From NCBI GenBank assembly GCA_910574195.1, contig CAJTBF010000001.1, positions 372,001-436,000 on the forward strand: a DNA stretch of 64,000 bases, read 5' to 3'. Shown piece by piece: positions 10,167 through 19,513 of this stretch. A program made the translations under genes and the position numbers. Source of the stretch: Lachnospiraceae bacterium (GTDB lineage Bacteria > Bacillota > Clostridia > Lachnospirales > Lachnospiraceae). The first letter of the stretch is position 1. Each line of letters opens with the position of its first letter. The notes beneath the pieces are model-generated. The model was not told the DNA's origin. It ran no database searches and saw nothing but the letters and a program-made list of their open reading frames with translations.

Positions 10167-11699
10167 TTAATTCACTTCCAGAGACCGTTTTTTCGTAATC
10201 GTTACCTTTTCCTCATAACATTCAAAAATTTCATCCACCCTCGCTTTGTCCGGCTTCGGTGTAAATAAACTGACAACCGGCACAACTACCAGACCGGCAA
10301 TCATGGCAAATGCCCCCGCATTAATCGGAGACGCAATATAACCGATGAACATATTGGAAACTGTAATTCCCACTCCTGTGGCAAAACTTGCCCATACAGC
10401 CGCGGCAGTCACCTTTTTCCAATACAATCCATAAAGGAAAGGCGCCAGAAACGCACCTGCCAGCGCTCCCCAGGAAATTCCCATCAACTGCGCGATAAAT
10501 GTCGGCGGATTCAGTGCGATTACAACGGAAACTACAATAAAAAACACAATCAGCACCTGCATCACCACGACCTGTTTCTTTTCACTCATATCTTTCATCA
10601 CACGGTCTTTTAAAAGATCCAGCGTCATGGTAGAACTGGATGTCAGTACCAGTGAGGACAGAGTGGACATGGACGCAGACAACACCAGCACCACTACAAT
10701 TCCGATCAGAATGTCCGGTAGTGTAGACAGCATATACGGAATAATACTGTCAAAGATCACTGCACCGGTTTCTTCATTATAAATAGACGGATTATCGAAC
10801 AATCTTCCAAAGCCGCCCAGAAAATAGCATCCTCCTGAAATCACCACTGCGAAAAGCGTCGAAATCACGGTTCCCGTATTGATTGCCTTTTCATCCTTGA
10901 TGGCATAAAATTTTCCGATCATCTGCGGAAGTCCCCATGTTCCAAGGGATGTCAAAATCACCACCCCCAAAAGATTCAGCGGATCCGGCCCGAAAAAGGA
11001 TGTGAACGCTCCCGGCTGTCCCTGCGTAATGGTCACGTCGCTTGGGATCTGCGCCATCGTCTGTATGGCTTGCAAAAAACCACCCTGTCCGCTTAAGACC
11101 GCCGCAATCACCGCCACAATTCCTACCAGCATAATCATCCCCTGGATAAAATCGTTGATGGCCGTCGCCATATAGCCGCCCAGTATGACATACACGGCTG
11201 TGAATACTGCCATCACAATCACACAATATGCGTAGGGAATGTGAAACGCCATTCCAAACAAGCGGGACAGCCCGTTATATACAGAAGCCGTATACGGAAT
11301 TAAAAAGACAAACACGATCACGGACGCCGTAACCTTCAATGCATCGCTTCCATAACGCGAGCCGAAAAAGTCCGGCATCGTCTTGGATTTCAAATGCTGC
11401 GTCATTACTTTTGTTCTTCTTCCCAGAACCACCCAGGCAAGCAGGCTGCCGATCACGGCGTTCCCCAGTCCAATCCAGGTGGACGCCAGCCCGTATTTCC
11501 AGCCAAACTGTCCCGCATATCCCACGAACACTACCGCCGAAAAATAAGAAGTTCCGTAAGCAAACGCTGTCAGCCATGGACCAACGGAGCGTCCGCCAAG
11601 CACAAAACCGTCCACGCTGGTTGCATGTTTTCTGGAGTACATTCCTACCCCGACCATCACCGCAAAAAATACGATTAATAAAACAATCTTTATCCCCAT
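10167..11699 (-). CDS. sodium:solute symporter family (SSS) transporter, PanF-like
   Basis: A 510-aa membrane protein with about 13 hydrophobic segments. The N-terminus (MYSRKHATSVDGFVLGGRSV) and GPWLTAFAYGTSYFSAVVFVG with LASTWIGLGNAVIGSLLAW follow the sodium/pantothenate-type SSS pattern, as does ILGGYMATAINDFIQGMIML and GTWGLPQMIGKFYAIKD. SSS members couple uptake of pantothenate, proline, acetate or sugars to sodium. Substrate cannot be fixed from sequence alone. ATG with GAGG 8 bases upstream. It is followed on the minus strand only by the tRNA gap, so it is probably monocistronic. Confidence 0.85.
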   Translation of the reverse strand: MGIKIVLLIVFFAVMVGVGMYSRKHATSVDGFVLGGRSVGPWLTAFAYGTSYFSAVVFVGYAGQFGWKYGLASTWIGLGNAVIGSLLAWVVLGRRTKVMTQHLKSKTMPDFFGSRYGSDALKVTASVIVFVFLIPYTASVYNGLSRLFGMAFHIPYAYCVIVMAVFTAVYVILGGYMATAINDFIQGMIMLVGIVAVIAAVLSGQGGFLQAIQTMAQIPSDVTITQGQPGAFTSFFGPDPLNLLGVVILTSLGTWGLPQMIGKFYAIKDEKAINTGTVISTLFAVVISGGCYFLGGFGRLFDNPSIYNEETGAVIFDSIIPYMLSTLPDILIGIVVVLVLSASMSTLSSLVLTSSSTMTLDLLKDRVMKDMSEKKQVVVMQVLIVFFIVVSVVIALNPPTFIAQLMGISWGALAGAFLAPFLYGLYWKKVTAAAVWASFATGVGITVSNMFIGYIASPINAGAFAMIAGLVVVPVVSLFTPKPDKARVDEIFECYEEKVTITKKRSLEVN

Positions 11700-11733
11700 C
11701 TTTCCAACCTCATTTCCTCTTTTTGCTAATCCA

Positions 11734-11756
11734 CTTTAAAGCGTTGCGCTTTAAAG
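11734..11756. promoter_or_regulatory. operator-like inverted repeat upstream of the symporter
   Basis: CTTTAAAGC (11734-11742) and GCTTTAAAG (11748-11756) form a perfect 9-bp inverted repeat with a 5-base centre. AAAGCATT is then repeated twice just beyond. It lies about 35-60 bp before the symporter start, where a regulator or promoter would act. No cognate regulator is seen nearby. Confidence 0.4.
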
Positions 11757-11781
11757 CATTAAAGCATTTTATACTATATTA

Positions 11782-11802
11782 ACACGGGAGCTTTTCCCGT
11801 GT
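11782..11802 (-). terminator. probable terminator of mgsA
   Basis: ACACGGGA / TCCCGTGT, an 8-bp perfect stem with a 5-base loop, 16 bp after the mgsA stop. On the minus strand an A/T-rich tract (TAATATAGTATAAAA) follows, without a pure T run. Confidence 0.5.
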
Positions 11803-11817
11803 CAATATCAATTCCTT

Positions 11818-12294
11818 TTATTTCATTTTTTCCACACGATCCTGAATGGTTTTGTTGAAATTCTCAATCTTTCGGCTGTAAGGCTCGTTCATAAATCTGG
11901 AATGCAGCATAAAATCTGCCGTCGCCAGATTGTTGGCAATCGGAATATCATATACCACAGCGATACGTAGCAGCGCCTTTACGTCCGGATCATGAGGCTG
12001 TGCCTCCAGCGGATCCCATAGAAAGATCATAAAATCAATCTTCCCTTCCACAATCTTCGCTCCGATCTGCTGGTCGCCTCCCAGGGGACCGCTGCAGTAC
12101 CCCTTTACCGGGAGCCCGGTCCGTTCCGCGATCAGCTTCGCCGTTGTTCCGGTCCCACACAAAAAATGACTTTTCAATACATCTTTATTCGCATCACACC
12201 AATCCACCAGTTCCGCCTTTTTCCCGTCATGTGCAACCAGTGCGATGTTCTTTGCTTTCCCGATCTCTAAGGTAACAAAATTTTCATTTAACAT
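11818..12294 (-). CDS. mgsA: methylglyoxal synthase
   Basis: Converts dihydroxyacetone phosphate to methylglyoxal and phosphate, a bypass when triose phosphates accumulate and phosphate is short. The 158-aa product shows the family motifs: NIALVAHDGKKAELVDW with the phosphate-binding region LCGTGTTAKLIAERTGLPV, SGPLGGDQQIGAKIVEG holding the catalytic Asp, FLWDPLEAQPHDPDVKALLR and IPIANNLATADFML. The frame is open further upstream to 12444 but ATG at 12294 has AGGAGG 8 bases before it and gives the normal length. The region upstream carries the palindromic element at 12445-12601. Confidence 0.96.
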   Translation of the reverse strand: MLNENFVTLEIGKAKNIALVAHDGKKAELVDWCDANKDVLKSHFLCGTGTTAKLIAERTGLPVKGYCSGPLGGDQQIGAKIVEGKIDFMIFLWDPLEAQPHDPDVKALLRIAVVYDIPIANNLATADFMLHSRFMNEPYSRKIENFNKTIQDRVEKMK

Positions 12295-12444
12295 AATCCA
12301 AACCTCCTGTTCCCTCGAAATATCTGTTCTGTTTCGGTTTTTTCTGACTTTTTTCAAGTTTCTTTTATGCCGCTTTTGATGCGTGCATTTTCCTACCATA
12401 CCACACTTTTTCTCGTTTGTGAAGTCAGGACACAGTTTTTTCAC

Positions 12445-12601
12445 GAAATTCGTAACAGTTCAGCCTTCGGCCTCACTGTTACGGAATCCAGCCCATTTAA
12501 AGTTTGCTTTCAGCAAAGGGCTGGATTCTTTGGCTGGATTTACACGTTCTTACGGACTTTGCAGCAAGTGCAAAGTCCTGGGCTGAACTGTTACGAAATT
12601 C
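12445..12601. repeat. MITE-like element with 14-bp terminal inverted repeats and 7-bp direct repeats
   Basis: The ends GTAACAGTTCAGCC (12452-12465) and GGCTGAACTGTTAC (12581-12594) are perfect inverted repeats. They are flanked exactly by GAAATTC (12445-12451) and GAAATTC (12595-12601). Inside are two more perfect stems: GAATCCAGCCC with GGGCTGGATTC (12484-12494/12518-12528) and GGACTTTGCA with TGCAAAGTCC (12554-12563/12569-12578). ACTGTTAC also recurs at 12475-12482, so the left end can pair with two partners. No coding capacity. This is the structure of a small non-autonomous mobile element or a structured intergenic repeat. Confidence 0.7.
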
Positions 12602-12609
12602 ATAACCAA

Positions 12610-14184
12610 CTACATCTGCTCCATCGAGTCAAATCGAAGAGAGGCCAACGCGCCCAACACTGCCGTGACCAGCACACTATACGCAAGCGTAACCGGATAT
12701 ACCACTGGCAAGCCCATGATCAGACCTGCCGCCACCGCCGGAATCACACCGATTCCCAGCAAAAACATCTGCATCAACATCCGCAGAATTTCCTGCCCGG
12801 TCTTTCCCAGCAGATCCCCCACCATACACTGTACCAGCACCCGGGTATAAATTTTACTGGCCTGCAGCACCGCATAGATCAAAATTCCCTGCGCCACCGA
12901 CAGCGGAGAAATCTTCCATATAACGCCCATGGGGATACACAGCAGACACCCGTCAAGCAGGGAACGGACATGTTCCATCAGCGTGGAATACCACAGCTTT
13001 TTAAAGGGCCGGTCCGGAAGCAGAAACAGGTACGGATTTTTCAGCTCCGTCTCCCATTTCCCCGCGTATCCGGACATAATCAGCGTCAGATACGCCACCA
13101 TCCCCAGCAGAAAGGCCGAAGCAATCCCGGACGCTTCCACATTTTTTCGAAGTGCAAACGCCAGAAGCACGCCGATCGCCAAAATCAGCAGCGACATCTT
13201 ATCAAAAATGAAATACCGCTGCTTTTTATATTCCAGAAGCTGCCGGTAAAAAATAGCCTTTGCACCTTCCCCGGAAAGTTTTGCGCTTACCCGACGGATT
13301 TTTTGCTTTTTTTCTCCCATGCCAAAGACCAGCTCCCCATTTCGCTTCTTCTGCTTCATCTCCACATAGTCGTCCGCAAACTTCGCCGCATCCTCAAAAT
13401 ATTCTCCCTCACATTTCATACGGCAGGCAAGCAACACCATCCCCGCCACCGTACACAGATACAATACAGTGCCGATGATATTTAACCGGGTTGCTCCCAG
13501 CAAAATCAACCGGTAAGCCGCAATATTCCAGCCCACCACCGGAACCATACAAAGCCCCGGCCAGTCAAAAAACGCTGAGAGACTGGACAGGCTGAACCCT
13601 TCCCGGCGAAAATAGAAGAAAAAGAATACTACAATTCCAATCAGAAAGAATTTGATCACAACACCTAAAAACTTCAGTACCCCTTCCGGAAGTGTTTCAT
13701 TTGTATACAGGCATACCATAATGCTGACTTCCAGCAGAATTTCAGACACACTGCCCAGAAAAAACAAAAAGAAAACCCGCAGCGGCGCCACGCCAAATAC
13801 CGTCAGCCCCGCCAGTACAAAGAGCAGATTGACAGCAACAGACAATAGATAATTCATCCACGCACTGTGAATCAGAATCCATTTCGGACTGATCGGCGCC
13901 GGAAATACAAAATGCGCATGCCCCGGCCGAAAAATAACGCCCTTTCGGGAAGAATATCCATATAGATTTGTCAAAAAGGTATAAATGGTCCACACGGATA
14001 AAAGCACCACCAGCCCTTTTACAGAATCAAACCGCAGTTCCACCGCAATCTGCCCCAGGAACAGGCAGACTACCACGGCATACGCGAGGAAAAAAATCAA
14101 TAATAGCAATGTTACCGGCTTTTTCACAGCCTTTTTCAAATTGTTGACAAAAGATCGTCCCGTCAGATAGATCAACGCTTTCAT
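12610..14184 (-). CDS. ABC exporter membrane subunit (putative ABC exporter family)
   Basis: A 524-aa integral membrane protein with about ten to twelve hydrophobic helices and a central charged cytoplasmic region (about 275-320, with DDYVEMKQKKRNGELVFGMG). It contains RKGVIFRPGHAHFVFPAPIS near 85-105, like the putative ABC exporter family found in Clostridia next to a lone ATPase. It overlaps the ATPase gene by four bases, so the two are translationally coupled and should form one exporter. Substrate is unknown; related systems are annotated as multidrug or peptide exporters, but nothing here proves that. Confidence 0.75.
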   Translation of the reverse strand: MKALIYLTGRSFVNNLKKAVKKPVTLLLLIFFLAYAVVVCLFLGQIAVELRFDSVKGLVVLLSVWTIYTFLTNLYGYSSRKGVIFRPGHAHFVFPAPISPKWILIHSAWMNYLLSVAVNLLFVLAGLTVFGVAPLRVFFLFFLGSVSEILLEVSIMVCLYTNETLPEGVLKFLGVVIKFFLIGIVVFFFFYFRREGFSLSSLSAFFDWPGLCMVPVVGWNIAAYRLILLGATRLNIIGTVLYLCTVAGMVLLACRMKCEGEYFEDAAKFADDYVEMKQKKRNGELVFGMGEKKQKIRRVSAKLSGEGAKAIFYRQLLEYKKQRYFIFDKMSLLILAIGVLLAFALRKNVEASGIASAFLLGMVAYLTLIMSGYAGKWETELKNPYLFLLPDRPFKKLWYSTLMEHVRSLLDGCLLCIPMGVIWKISPLSVAQGILIYAVLQASKIYTRVLVQCMVGDLLGKTGQEILRMLMQMFLLGIGVIPAVAAGLIMGLPVVYPVTLAYSVLVTAVLGALASLRFDSMEQM

Positions 14185-14879
14185 GAGTGCTCACCGCCCG
14201 TCATCTCAAAGAACAGATCATCCAGATCTTTCTCTCCCACATCCGCCTTTCGGTAAGAACCGATAATATGACTCTTCTCCATCACGAACATCACATCCCA
14301 CAGTTCTTCCACCATCTCCAGCATGTGAGTGCTGATCAATACCGTCACGCCTTTCTCTTTCTGTTCCAGCACCACTTCCTTTAGTTCCTTGATGGCTCTT
14401 GGATCCAGTCCCACCATAGGTTCGTCCAGAAGAAGTACTTTGGGCCGGATGGCAAGAGCACAACAGATGCTAACCTTCTGCATCATGCCTTTCGACAGTT
14501 CGTTTCCGGTCTTCTCCTGTTTATCCGCCAGTTCAAAACGCACAAACATTTCCTCAATCTCTTCCGCCGTGACGGGACTTGCATAAGCTCTCCGAATATA
14601 CTCCACATGTTCCCGCACCGTCAGATAATCAAACATGGCCGGGATTTCCGGTACATAACCGAGCAGACGTTTTGCATCCAATGTCCGGGAAGACATCCCC
14701 TGGATGCCGATTCTTCCCCGATAACGTACCAACCCTGCAATACTTTTAATAATCGTCGATTTTCCCGCGCCGTTCGGGCCCAGAAGAACCCCCACCTGCC
14801 CGTCCGGCACAAAAAAGCTGACCTGGTCCACCGCCAGATGTTTCCCATATGATTTACTCAATTCCTGAATTTCCAGCAC
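14181..14879 (-). CDS. ABC transporter ATP-binding subunit
   Basis: A 232-aa ATPase with Walker A GPNGAGKST (34-42), Q-loop region GYVPEIPAMFDYLT, signature ELSKGMMQKVSI in place of LSGGQ, Walker B VLLLDEPMVGLD and the switch histidine in ISTHMLEMVEEL. The LSKGM signature is common in CcmA/NatA-type exporters. The start is GTG at 14879 with GGAGG about 8 bases upstream. It is the first gene of a two-gene operon with the membrane subunit and most likely powers export. Confidence 0.88.
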   Translation of the reverse strand: MLEIQELSKSYGKHLAVDQVSFFVPDGQVGVLLGPNGAGKSTIIKSIAGLVRYRGRIGIQGMSSRTLDAKRLLGYVPEIPAMFDYLTVREHVEYIRRAYASPVTAEEIEEMFVRFELADKQEKTGNELSKGMMQKVSICCALAIRPKVLLLDEPMVGLDPRAIKELKEVVLEQKEKGVTVLISTHMLEMVEELWDVMFVMEKSHIIGSYRKADVGEKDLDDLFFEMTGGEHS

Positions 14880-14957
14880 TCCGCTCCCTCCCGTTTTCCC
14901 TCAATTTTTCCGCAATGTCATATCCGGAAAGTTCCATTTTCCCGCAAATTCTTCCCC

Positions 14958-15758
14958 TTACAGAGAAATTCGTTCCAGGTCGTCCGGAACATAAAGCATT
15001 CCATGAAAGTAGCGGGCTCCTTCCTCCAGATACCACTCTTTCCTGTTCACCAGATTCTGGTCTTCCGTATGATAAAGAACCAGATTTTTCACTCCAAGAC
15101 TCTCTGCAAGTTCACAGGCGTCCTTTACCGTGGAGTGATGCTTTTCGTAAGGCGAAAATCGTTCTGCCTGTGCATGCAGGCAGAATGCCTCGTGAAGCAG
15201 CCACTTACTGTTCTGTACGTACTGCCGCTCACTGGGATGATACGGTTCGTCTCCGCAGCAGGTCAGCTTTTCTCCCCGCTCCAGCTCCATACAGAATCCA
15301 AACTGCTTCTCCTTCGTAGAATGGATATCAAAAAAAGTAACGTTGTGTCCGTGAATCTGCCTCTGTTCCCCATCCCGGACACACACCAGATGAATCCGTT
15401 CGTCCAGAAACCGGATATGCTTCTTCCACAGCAGCTTTTCCGCCATCTCCCGCAGCAGTGCAATCACTTCCTCATGTCCGTAAATATACGCCTCGCCCGG
15501 ATATTGCCCCCGGCTCATTCCCTGGCTGATCATCCGGATCATCCAGATGATCCCCAGAATATGATCGATATGTTTGTGCGTTACGAACATCTGCCGAATA
15601 TCCATCCAGTGAACTCCAATGTGTTGCAGCTGACATAAAATACCGTTTCCGCCTCCGCCGTCCACCATAAAACAATTCTGTCCTTCCCGCAGGATAAAAC
15701 AGGTATTATAGCATTCCGTCACCATGGCATTGCCGGTGCCTAACATGATCAATTCCAT
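14958..15758 (-). CDS. metallo-beta-lactamase fold hydrolase, RNase Z-like
   Basis: A 266-aa protein with the N-terminal strand MELIMLGTGNAMVTECYNT, the metal-binding motif THKHIDHILG (HxHxDH type, about 60-69), and a later ENxKHHSTVKDACELAES-like stretch (YEKHHSTVKDACELAESL), where H would bind metal, followed by LVLYHTED. This matches the RNase Z/ElaC branch of the MBL superfamily, but tRNA 3' processing is not proven and many relatives act on other phosphodiesters. It follows the hydroxyacid dehydrogenase gene with a gap of only three bases and is probably co-transcribed with it. Confidence 0.8.
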   Translation of the reverse strand: MELIMLGTGNAMVTECYNTCFILREGQNCFMVDGGGGNGILCQLQHIGVHWMDIRQMFVTHKHIDHILGIIWMIRMISQGMSRGQYPGEAYIYGHEEVIALLREMAEKLLWKKHIRFLDERIHLVCVRDGEQRQIHGHNVTFFDIHSTKEKQFGFCMELERGEKLTCCGDEPYHPSERQYVQNSKWLLHEAFCLHAQAERFSPYEKHHSTVKDACELAESLGVKNLVLYHTEDQNLVNRKEWYLEEGARYFHGMLYVPDDLERISL

Positions 15759-15761
15759 CTT

Positions 15762-16673
15762 TTATTCCCCGGACTCACATCCATCCGGACATTTTGCATC
15801 TGATAAAGTATAATATTTCATCAGTGCCTGTGTCCCCAGATCCCCGTACCCTTCTGCCTGCAGTTCCTCATAATTGGCCAGCGCCTGACTGAGTACATCC
15901 AGACTGAGGTCGCTTTGATTCGCTTCAATCAGAGCCAGCTTCATATCCTTAATAAAATGCTTCATGAAAAATCCGGGCGCATAGTCCCCTGCCAGAATCT
16001 TCGGGCCAAAGCTGTCCAGTTGTTTGCTGCCGGCCGCCCCGGTACTGACGGATTTCAGTACCGTATCCAGATCCAGTCCTTTTGCCTTCGCATAGGCAAG
16101 CGCCTCACATACGCCGGACAACGTTCCGGCAATCATAATCTGATTGGCCAGCTTGCAATGCTGCCCGCAGCCGGCTTTTCCCTGATAATTGATATTGGTC
16201 CCCATGGCCTCAAAGACCGGCATACATTGTACAAAATCTTCCTGGTCTCCGCCTGCCAGAATGGAAAGGGTTCCATTCTTCGCACCCACATCTCCTCCGG
16301 TCACCGGAGCATCCAGTACATGGTATCCCTTCTGACTGCCTTCCCGATAGATCTTCTCTGCAATCTGGGGACTGGTGGTTGTCATATCAATCAAATATGC
16401 GCCGTTTTTGGCACTGTCCAGAATATTCCCCGCATCAAAGTACACCTCTTCCACATCCTGGGGAAATCCCACAATCGTGATCACCGCATCCCGATCCCGT
16501 ACACAGTCTGCGATACTTTCATGAAACACGGCGCCCTCCGTAATCACATCTTCCACTTTCGCACGCGTTCTTGCGTAAATATGCAGTTCGTACCCGGCCT
16601 TTCTCAGATTGCGAACCATGGATTTTCCCATAATTCCCACGCCGATAAATCCAATACTCTGTATGTTTCCCAA
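15762..16673 (-). CDS. NAD(P)-dependent beta-hydroxyacid dehydrogenase (GarR/3-hydroxyisobutyrate dehydrogenase type)
   Basis: A 303-aa oxidoreductase with a Rossmann fingerprint IGFIGVGIMGKSMVRNL at the N-terminus, the substrate-binding DAPVTGGDVGAKNGTLSIL (about 121-139), and the catalytic Lys in CGQHCKLANQIMIAGTL. FFMKHFIKDMKLAL further matches the family. Members reduce tartronate semialdehyde, 3-hydroxyisobutyrate or related compounds; the substrate cannot be picked here. Upstream is the beta-helix protein gene (gap about 80 bp) and downstream the MBL hydrolase. Confidence 0.88.
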   Translation of the reverse strand: MGNIQSIGFIGVGIMGKSMVRNLRKAGYELHIYARTRAKVEDVITEGAVFHESIADCVRDRDAVITIVGFPQDVEEVYFDAGNILDSAKNGAYLIDMTTTSPQIAEKIYREGSQKGYHVLDAPVTGGDVGAKNGTLSILAGGDQEDFVQCMPVFEAMGTNINYQGKAGCGQHCKLANQIMIAGTLSGVCEALAYAKAKGLDLDTVLKSVSTGAAGSKQLDSFGPKILAGDYAPGFFMKHFIKDMKLALIEANQSDLSLDVLSQALANYEELQAEGYGDLGTQALMKYYTLSDAKCPDGCESGE

Positions 16674-16756
16674 TCTTCCATCCTCCTTTTTCTCCGTCTT
16701 TCCTTCTTGCAGAACAAAACAACATACCGAAAGGGCAGCGGCAATACACTCCTTCT

Positions 16757-17425
16757 CTACTCCATCTTTTCCACCACTTCGCCCTGCTTTTTATAGATGC
16801 TGTTCCCCGGCACAAACCCTCTGACAGAAGACAGCGGATAAATATTGGTATGCGCGCCGATCACGCTTCCCGGATTCAGTACACTGCCGCATCCTACTTC
16901 CACCTCGTCTCCCAGCATGGCGCCGAACTTTTTCATTCCGGTCTCTATATTGCCTTCCGGCGTCTTTACAACGACCAGTTTTTTATCTGACTTTACATTG
17001 GAGGTAATGGAACCCGCACCCATGTGAGACTTAAATCCCAAAATGGAATCCCCTACATAATTATAATGAGGCACCTGCACCTTGTTAAATAAAATCACAT
17101 TTTTCAATTCCGTGGAATTCCCCACAACCGCTCCTTCCCCTACAATGGCATTGCCGCGGATAAACGCACAATGACGGACCTCCGCCTCTTTTCCTATAAT
17201 GGCCGGACCGTTGATATATGCCGTCGGGGCTACCTTTGCCGATTTCGCGATCCACACATTTTCCCCGCGCTTTTCATATTCCTCTTCACGAAGCGACGCC
17301 CCCAATTCCAGAATGAATCCGCTGATTTTCGGAAGAACCTCCCAGGGATAAGTCACCCCCTCAAAAATCTTCTTTGCAATGGTTTCCTCCAACGTATAAA
17401 GTTCCTGCACTGTCCATGCTTCCAT
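16757..17425 (-). CDS. left-handed beta-helix protein (GlmU C-terminal-like transferase)
   Basis: About 222 aa. After a helical N-terminus (WTVQELYTLEETIAKKIF) comes a run of hexapeptide repeats: ENVWIAKSAKVAPTAYINGP, IIGKEAEVRHCAFIRGNAIV, GEGAVVGNSTELKNVILFNK, then HMGAGSITSNVK, as in UDP-GlcNAc pyrophosphorylase/acetyltransferase C-terminal domains. There is no nucleotidyltransferase domain. AGGAGG abuts the ATG at 17434, leaving no spacing, whereas ATG at 17425 is 9 bases away, so the later start is chosen. It is likely an acyltransferase or a sugar-nucleotide enzyme partner; the reaction is unknown. It is followed closely upstream by topB. Confidence 0.78.
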   Translation of the reverse strand: MEAWTVQELYTLEETIAKKIFEGVTYPWEVLPKISGFILELGASLREEEYEKRGENVWIAKSAKVAPTAYINGPAIIGKEAEVRHCAFIRGNAIVGEGAVVGNSTELKNVILFNKVQVPHYNYVGDSILGFKSHMGAGSITSNVKSDKKLVVVKTPEGNIETGMKKFGAMLGDEVEVGCGSVLNPGSVIGAHTNIYPLSSVRGFVPGNSIYKKQGEVVEKME

Positions 17426-17443
17426 AAAAAACATCCTCCTTCT

Positions 17444-19486
17444 TTATTCTTTGCTCTTTCCCTGTTTCTTTGTATAAAACTGCGCCGCCTGCTCATAACA
17501 GGCACGAAGCTGCGTCTGATTGCAAAGATGTTTTACCCCGTCCGTCCGGCTGATGATAAAATGATTCAGCTTCTCCATATATTCCCGGGAAGTAATCTGT
17601 CCTTCCGCTACATAGGCCAGCCCTTTTTCCCAACTGGCCGTCAGTTCGGGATTCAGCAGAGATCGAATGGAATGATTTACCACGTCATAGACCATCTCTC
17701 CCTGTAACGTAGGCGTAATGACCTGCGTTTTTTTATTCAGTCCCAGATATTTGATATGCGTCAGCTTTTTCAAAATCTCCGCCCGCGTCGCACTGGTCCC
17801 GATTCCGCTTCCTCTGATCTGTGCCCGAAGTTCCTCGTCTTCAATCAACTGACCGGCGTTCTCCATGGCCAGAATCATGGAACCGGAATTATAACGTTTG
17901 GGAGGGGAAGTTTCCCCTTCCCGGATCTCCAGCGCGCGCATCGACAACTCCATGCCCTTTTTCAATCCCTGCATCATCCGGAATAATGCCTCATCGGAAC
18001 TGACTTCCTCCCCACCGTCCTTTTCCTGCTTTTTCTGCGGAATTCCCGCCACCTTCAGATAGCCTTCTTCAACCAGTATCTTCAAATTAGAAAAAAAACT
18101 CTCTTCCTTCCTTTTCACTACAATGGCAATCTTCTGATACACCGCCGGCGGGTAAAAAATGCTTAAAAAACGCCGCACAATACAATCATATACCTTCTGC
18201 GCCGTGGCGGATACCGCCGTCAGTCCCTGCAATCCCTGGCCGGTCGGAATGATTGCATAATGATCCGTAATCTGTTTGTCGTTCACATATCTGGTTTTTT
18301 CCAGCCCTTTATGGCTTCCAAACTGTAAAATGTCCTGCAGATACGGTTTCGCCATGGAATATTTGGACAGTCCGTTCAGATTATGGCGAATCTCCTTCGC
18401 CACCGCCGCAGACAGCACACGCGCATCTGTACGCGGATACGTTACCAGCTTTTTTTCATATAGTTCCTGCACAGTCCGAAGTGTTTCGTCCGGGCTGATC
18501 TTAAACCGCTTGGAACAGTCGTTCTGCAGCTCCGCCAGATTATAGAGCAGCGGTGGATTCTTCTTCTCCTTTTTCTTCTCCACGGAACACACCCGGCACT
18601 CCAGCCCCTCCGCCTGTGCGGTATAAAAGCCCCGATCAGACTGACCGTCAGTCAATTGTGATACCAGTTCCTCCGCTTTCTCTCTTTCTTTGAATCCGTT
18701 CTCCTTATACAGATGGGGCGATTCAAACCAGCAGGATCCCTTAATCGCTCTCCATTCCCCCTCAAAGGTCTCTCCCTTAAAACCGATGGTTCCCACCACC
18801 CGATAGAAAGGCGTCTTTACAAATTCCCGGATCTCCCGCTCCCTGCGCACCACCATTCCCAGCACACAGGTCATCACCCGTCCCACGGATATGACCGCGT
18901 ATTTTGTACGCAGGTAGGAAGAAATGCTGTCCCCGTATCTCAACGTCAAAAGCCGGGAAAAATTGATGCCCATCAGGTAATCCTCTTTGGCCCGCAGATA
19001 AGCGGAAGCTCCCAGATTATCATATTCCGACAGGTCCTTTGCTTCGCGAATTCCACGCAAAATCTCCTCCTGCGTCTGCGAATCAATCCAGACCCGCTTT
19101 CGCTCCTTTCCCGTCACATGGGCCTCCTGCTCCACCAGGCGGTAGATATATTCTCCCTCCCGCCCGGAATCGGTACACACATAGATTCGATCCACATCCG
19201 GGCGGTTTAGAATCTCACTGACAATTCGAAACTGTTTCTCCATCCCCGGAATGATCTCATATTTGAATTCCTCCGGCAGAAACGGCAGCGTATAAAGACT
19301 CCATCGTTTCAATGACGGATCATATTCTTCCGGATAGCTCATGGTCACCAGGTGCCCTACGCACCAGGTCACAATGGCTTCCTCCGCCTCCAGATAGCCG
19401 TCCCCGCGCCGTGTCCGAAGCTGCAGCGCTTTGGCAAATTCCTGCGCTACGCTGGGCTTCTCTGCAATATATACTGCTTTTCCCAT
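17444..19486 (-). CDS. topB: DNA topoisomerase III (type IA)
   Basis: A 680-aa type IA topoisomerase that relaxes negative supercoils and decatenates DNA. The TOPRIM domain begins KAVYIAEKPSVAQEFAKAL with the acidic triad region VCTDSGREGEYIYRLV. The active-site Tyr lies in KKLVTYPRTDARVLSAAVA (about 330-348). GSGIGTSATRAEILKKL matches the conserved DNA-binding segment of TopB. No C-terminal zinc ribbons are present, as is usual for TopB relative to TopA. ATG start. Topoisomerase III genes of this length occur both on chromosomes and on mobile elements; nothing mobile surrounds this one. Confidence 0.95.
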   Translation of the reverse strand: MGKAVYIAEKPSVAQEFAKALQLRTRRGDGYLEAEEAIVTWCVGHLVTMSYPEEYDPSLKRWSLYTLPFLPEEFKYEIIPGMEKQFRIVSEILNRPDVDRIYVCTDSGREGEYIYRLVEQEAHVTGKERKRVWIDSQTQEEILRGIREAKDLSEYDNLGASAYLRAKEDYLMGINFSRLLTLRYGDSISSYLRTKYAVISVGRVMTCVLGMVVRREREIREFVKTPFYRVVGTIGFKGETFEGEWRAIKGSCWFESPHLYKENGFKEREKAEELVSQLTDGQSDRGFYTAQAEGLECRVCSVEKKKEKKNPPLLYNLAELQNDCSKRFKISPDETLRTVQELYEKKLVTYPRTDARVLSAAVAKEIRHNLNGLSKYSMAKPYLQDILQFGSHKGLEKTRYVNDKQITDHYAIIPTGQGLQGLTAVSATAQKVYDCIVRRFLSIFYPPAVYQKIAIVVKRKEESFFSNLKILVEEGYLKVAGIPQKKQEKDGGEEVSSDEALFRMMQGLKKGMELSMRALEIREGETSPPKRYNSGSMILAMENAGQLIEDEELRAQIRGSGIGTSATRAEILKKLTHIKYLGLNKKTQVITPTLQGEMVYDVVNHSIRSLLNPELTASWEKGLAYVAEGQITSREYMEKLNHFIISRTDGVKHLCNQTQLRACYEQAAQFYTKKQGKSKE

Positions 19487-19513
19487 AAAATACTGTTGTC
19501 TGCTCCTTCCCTC

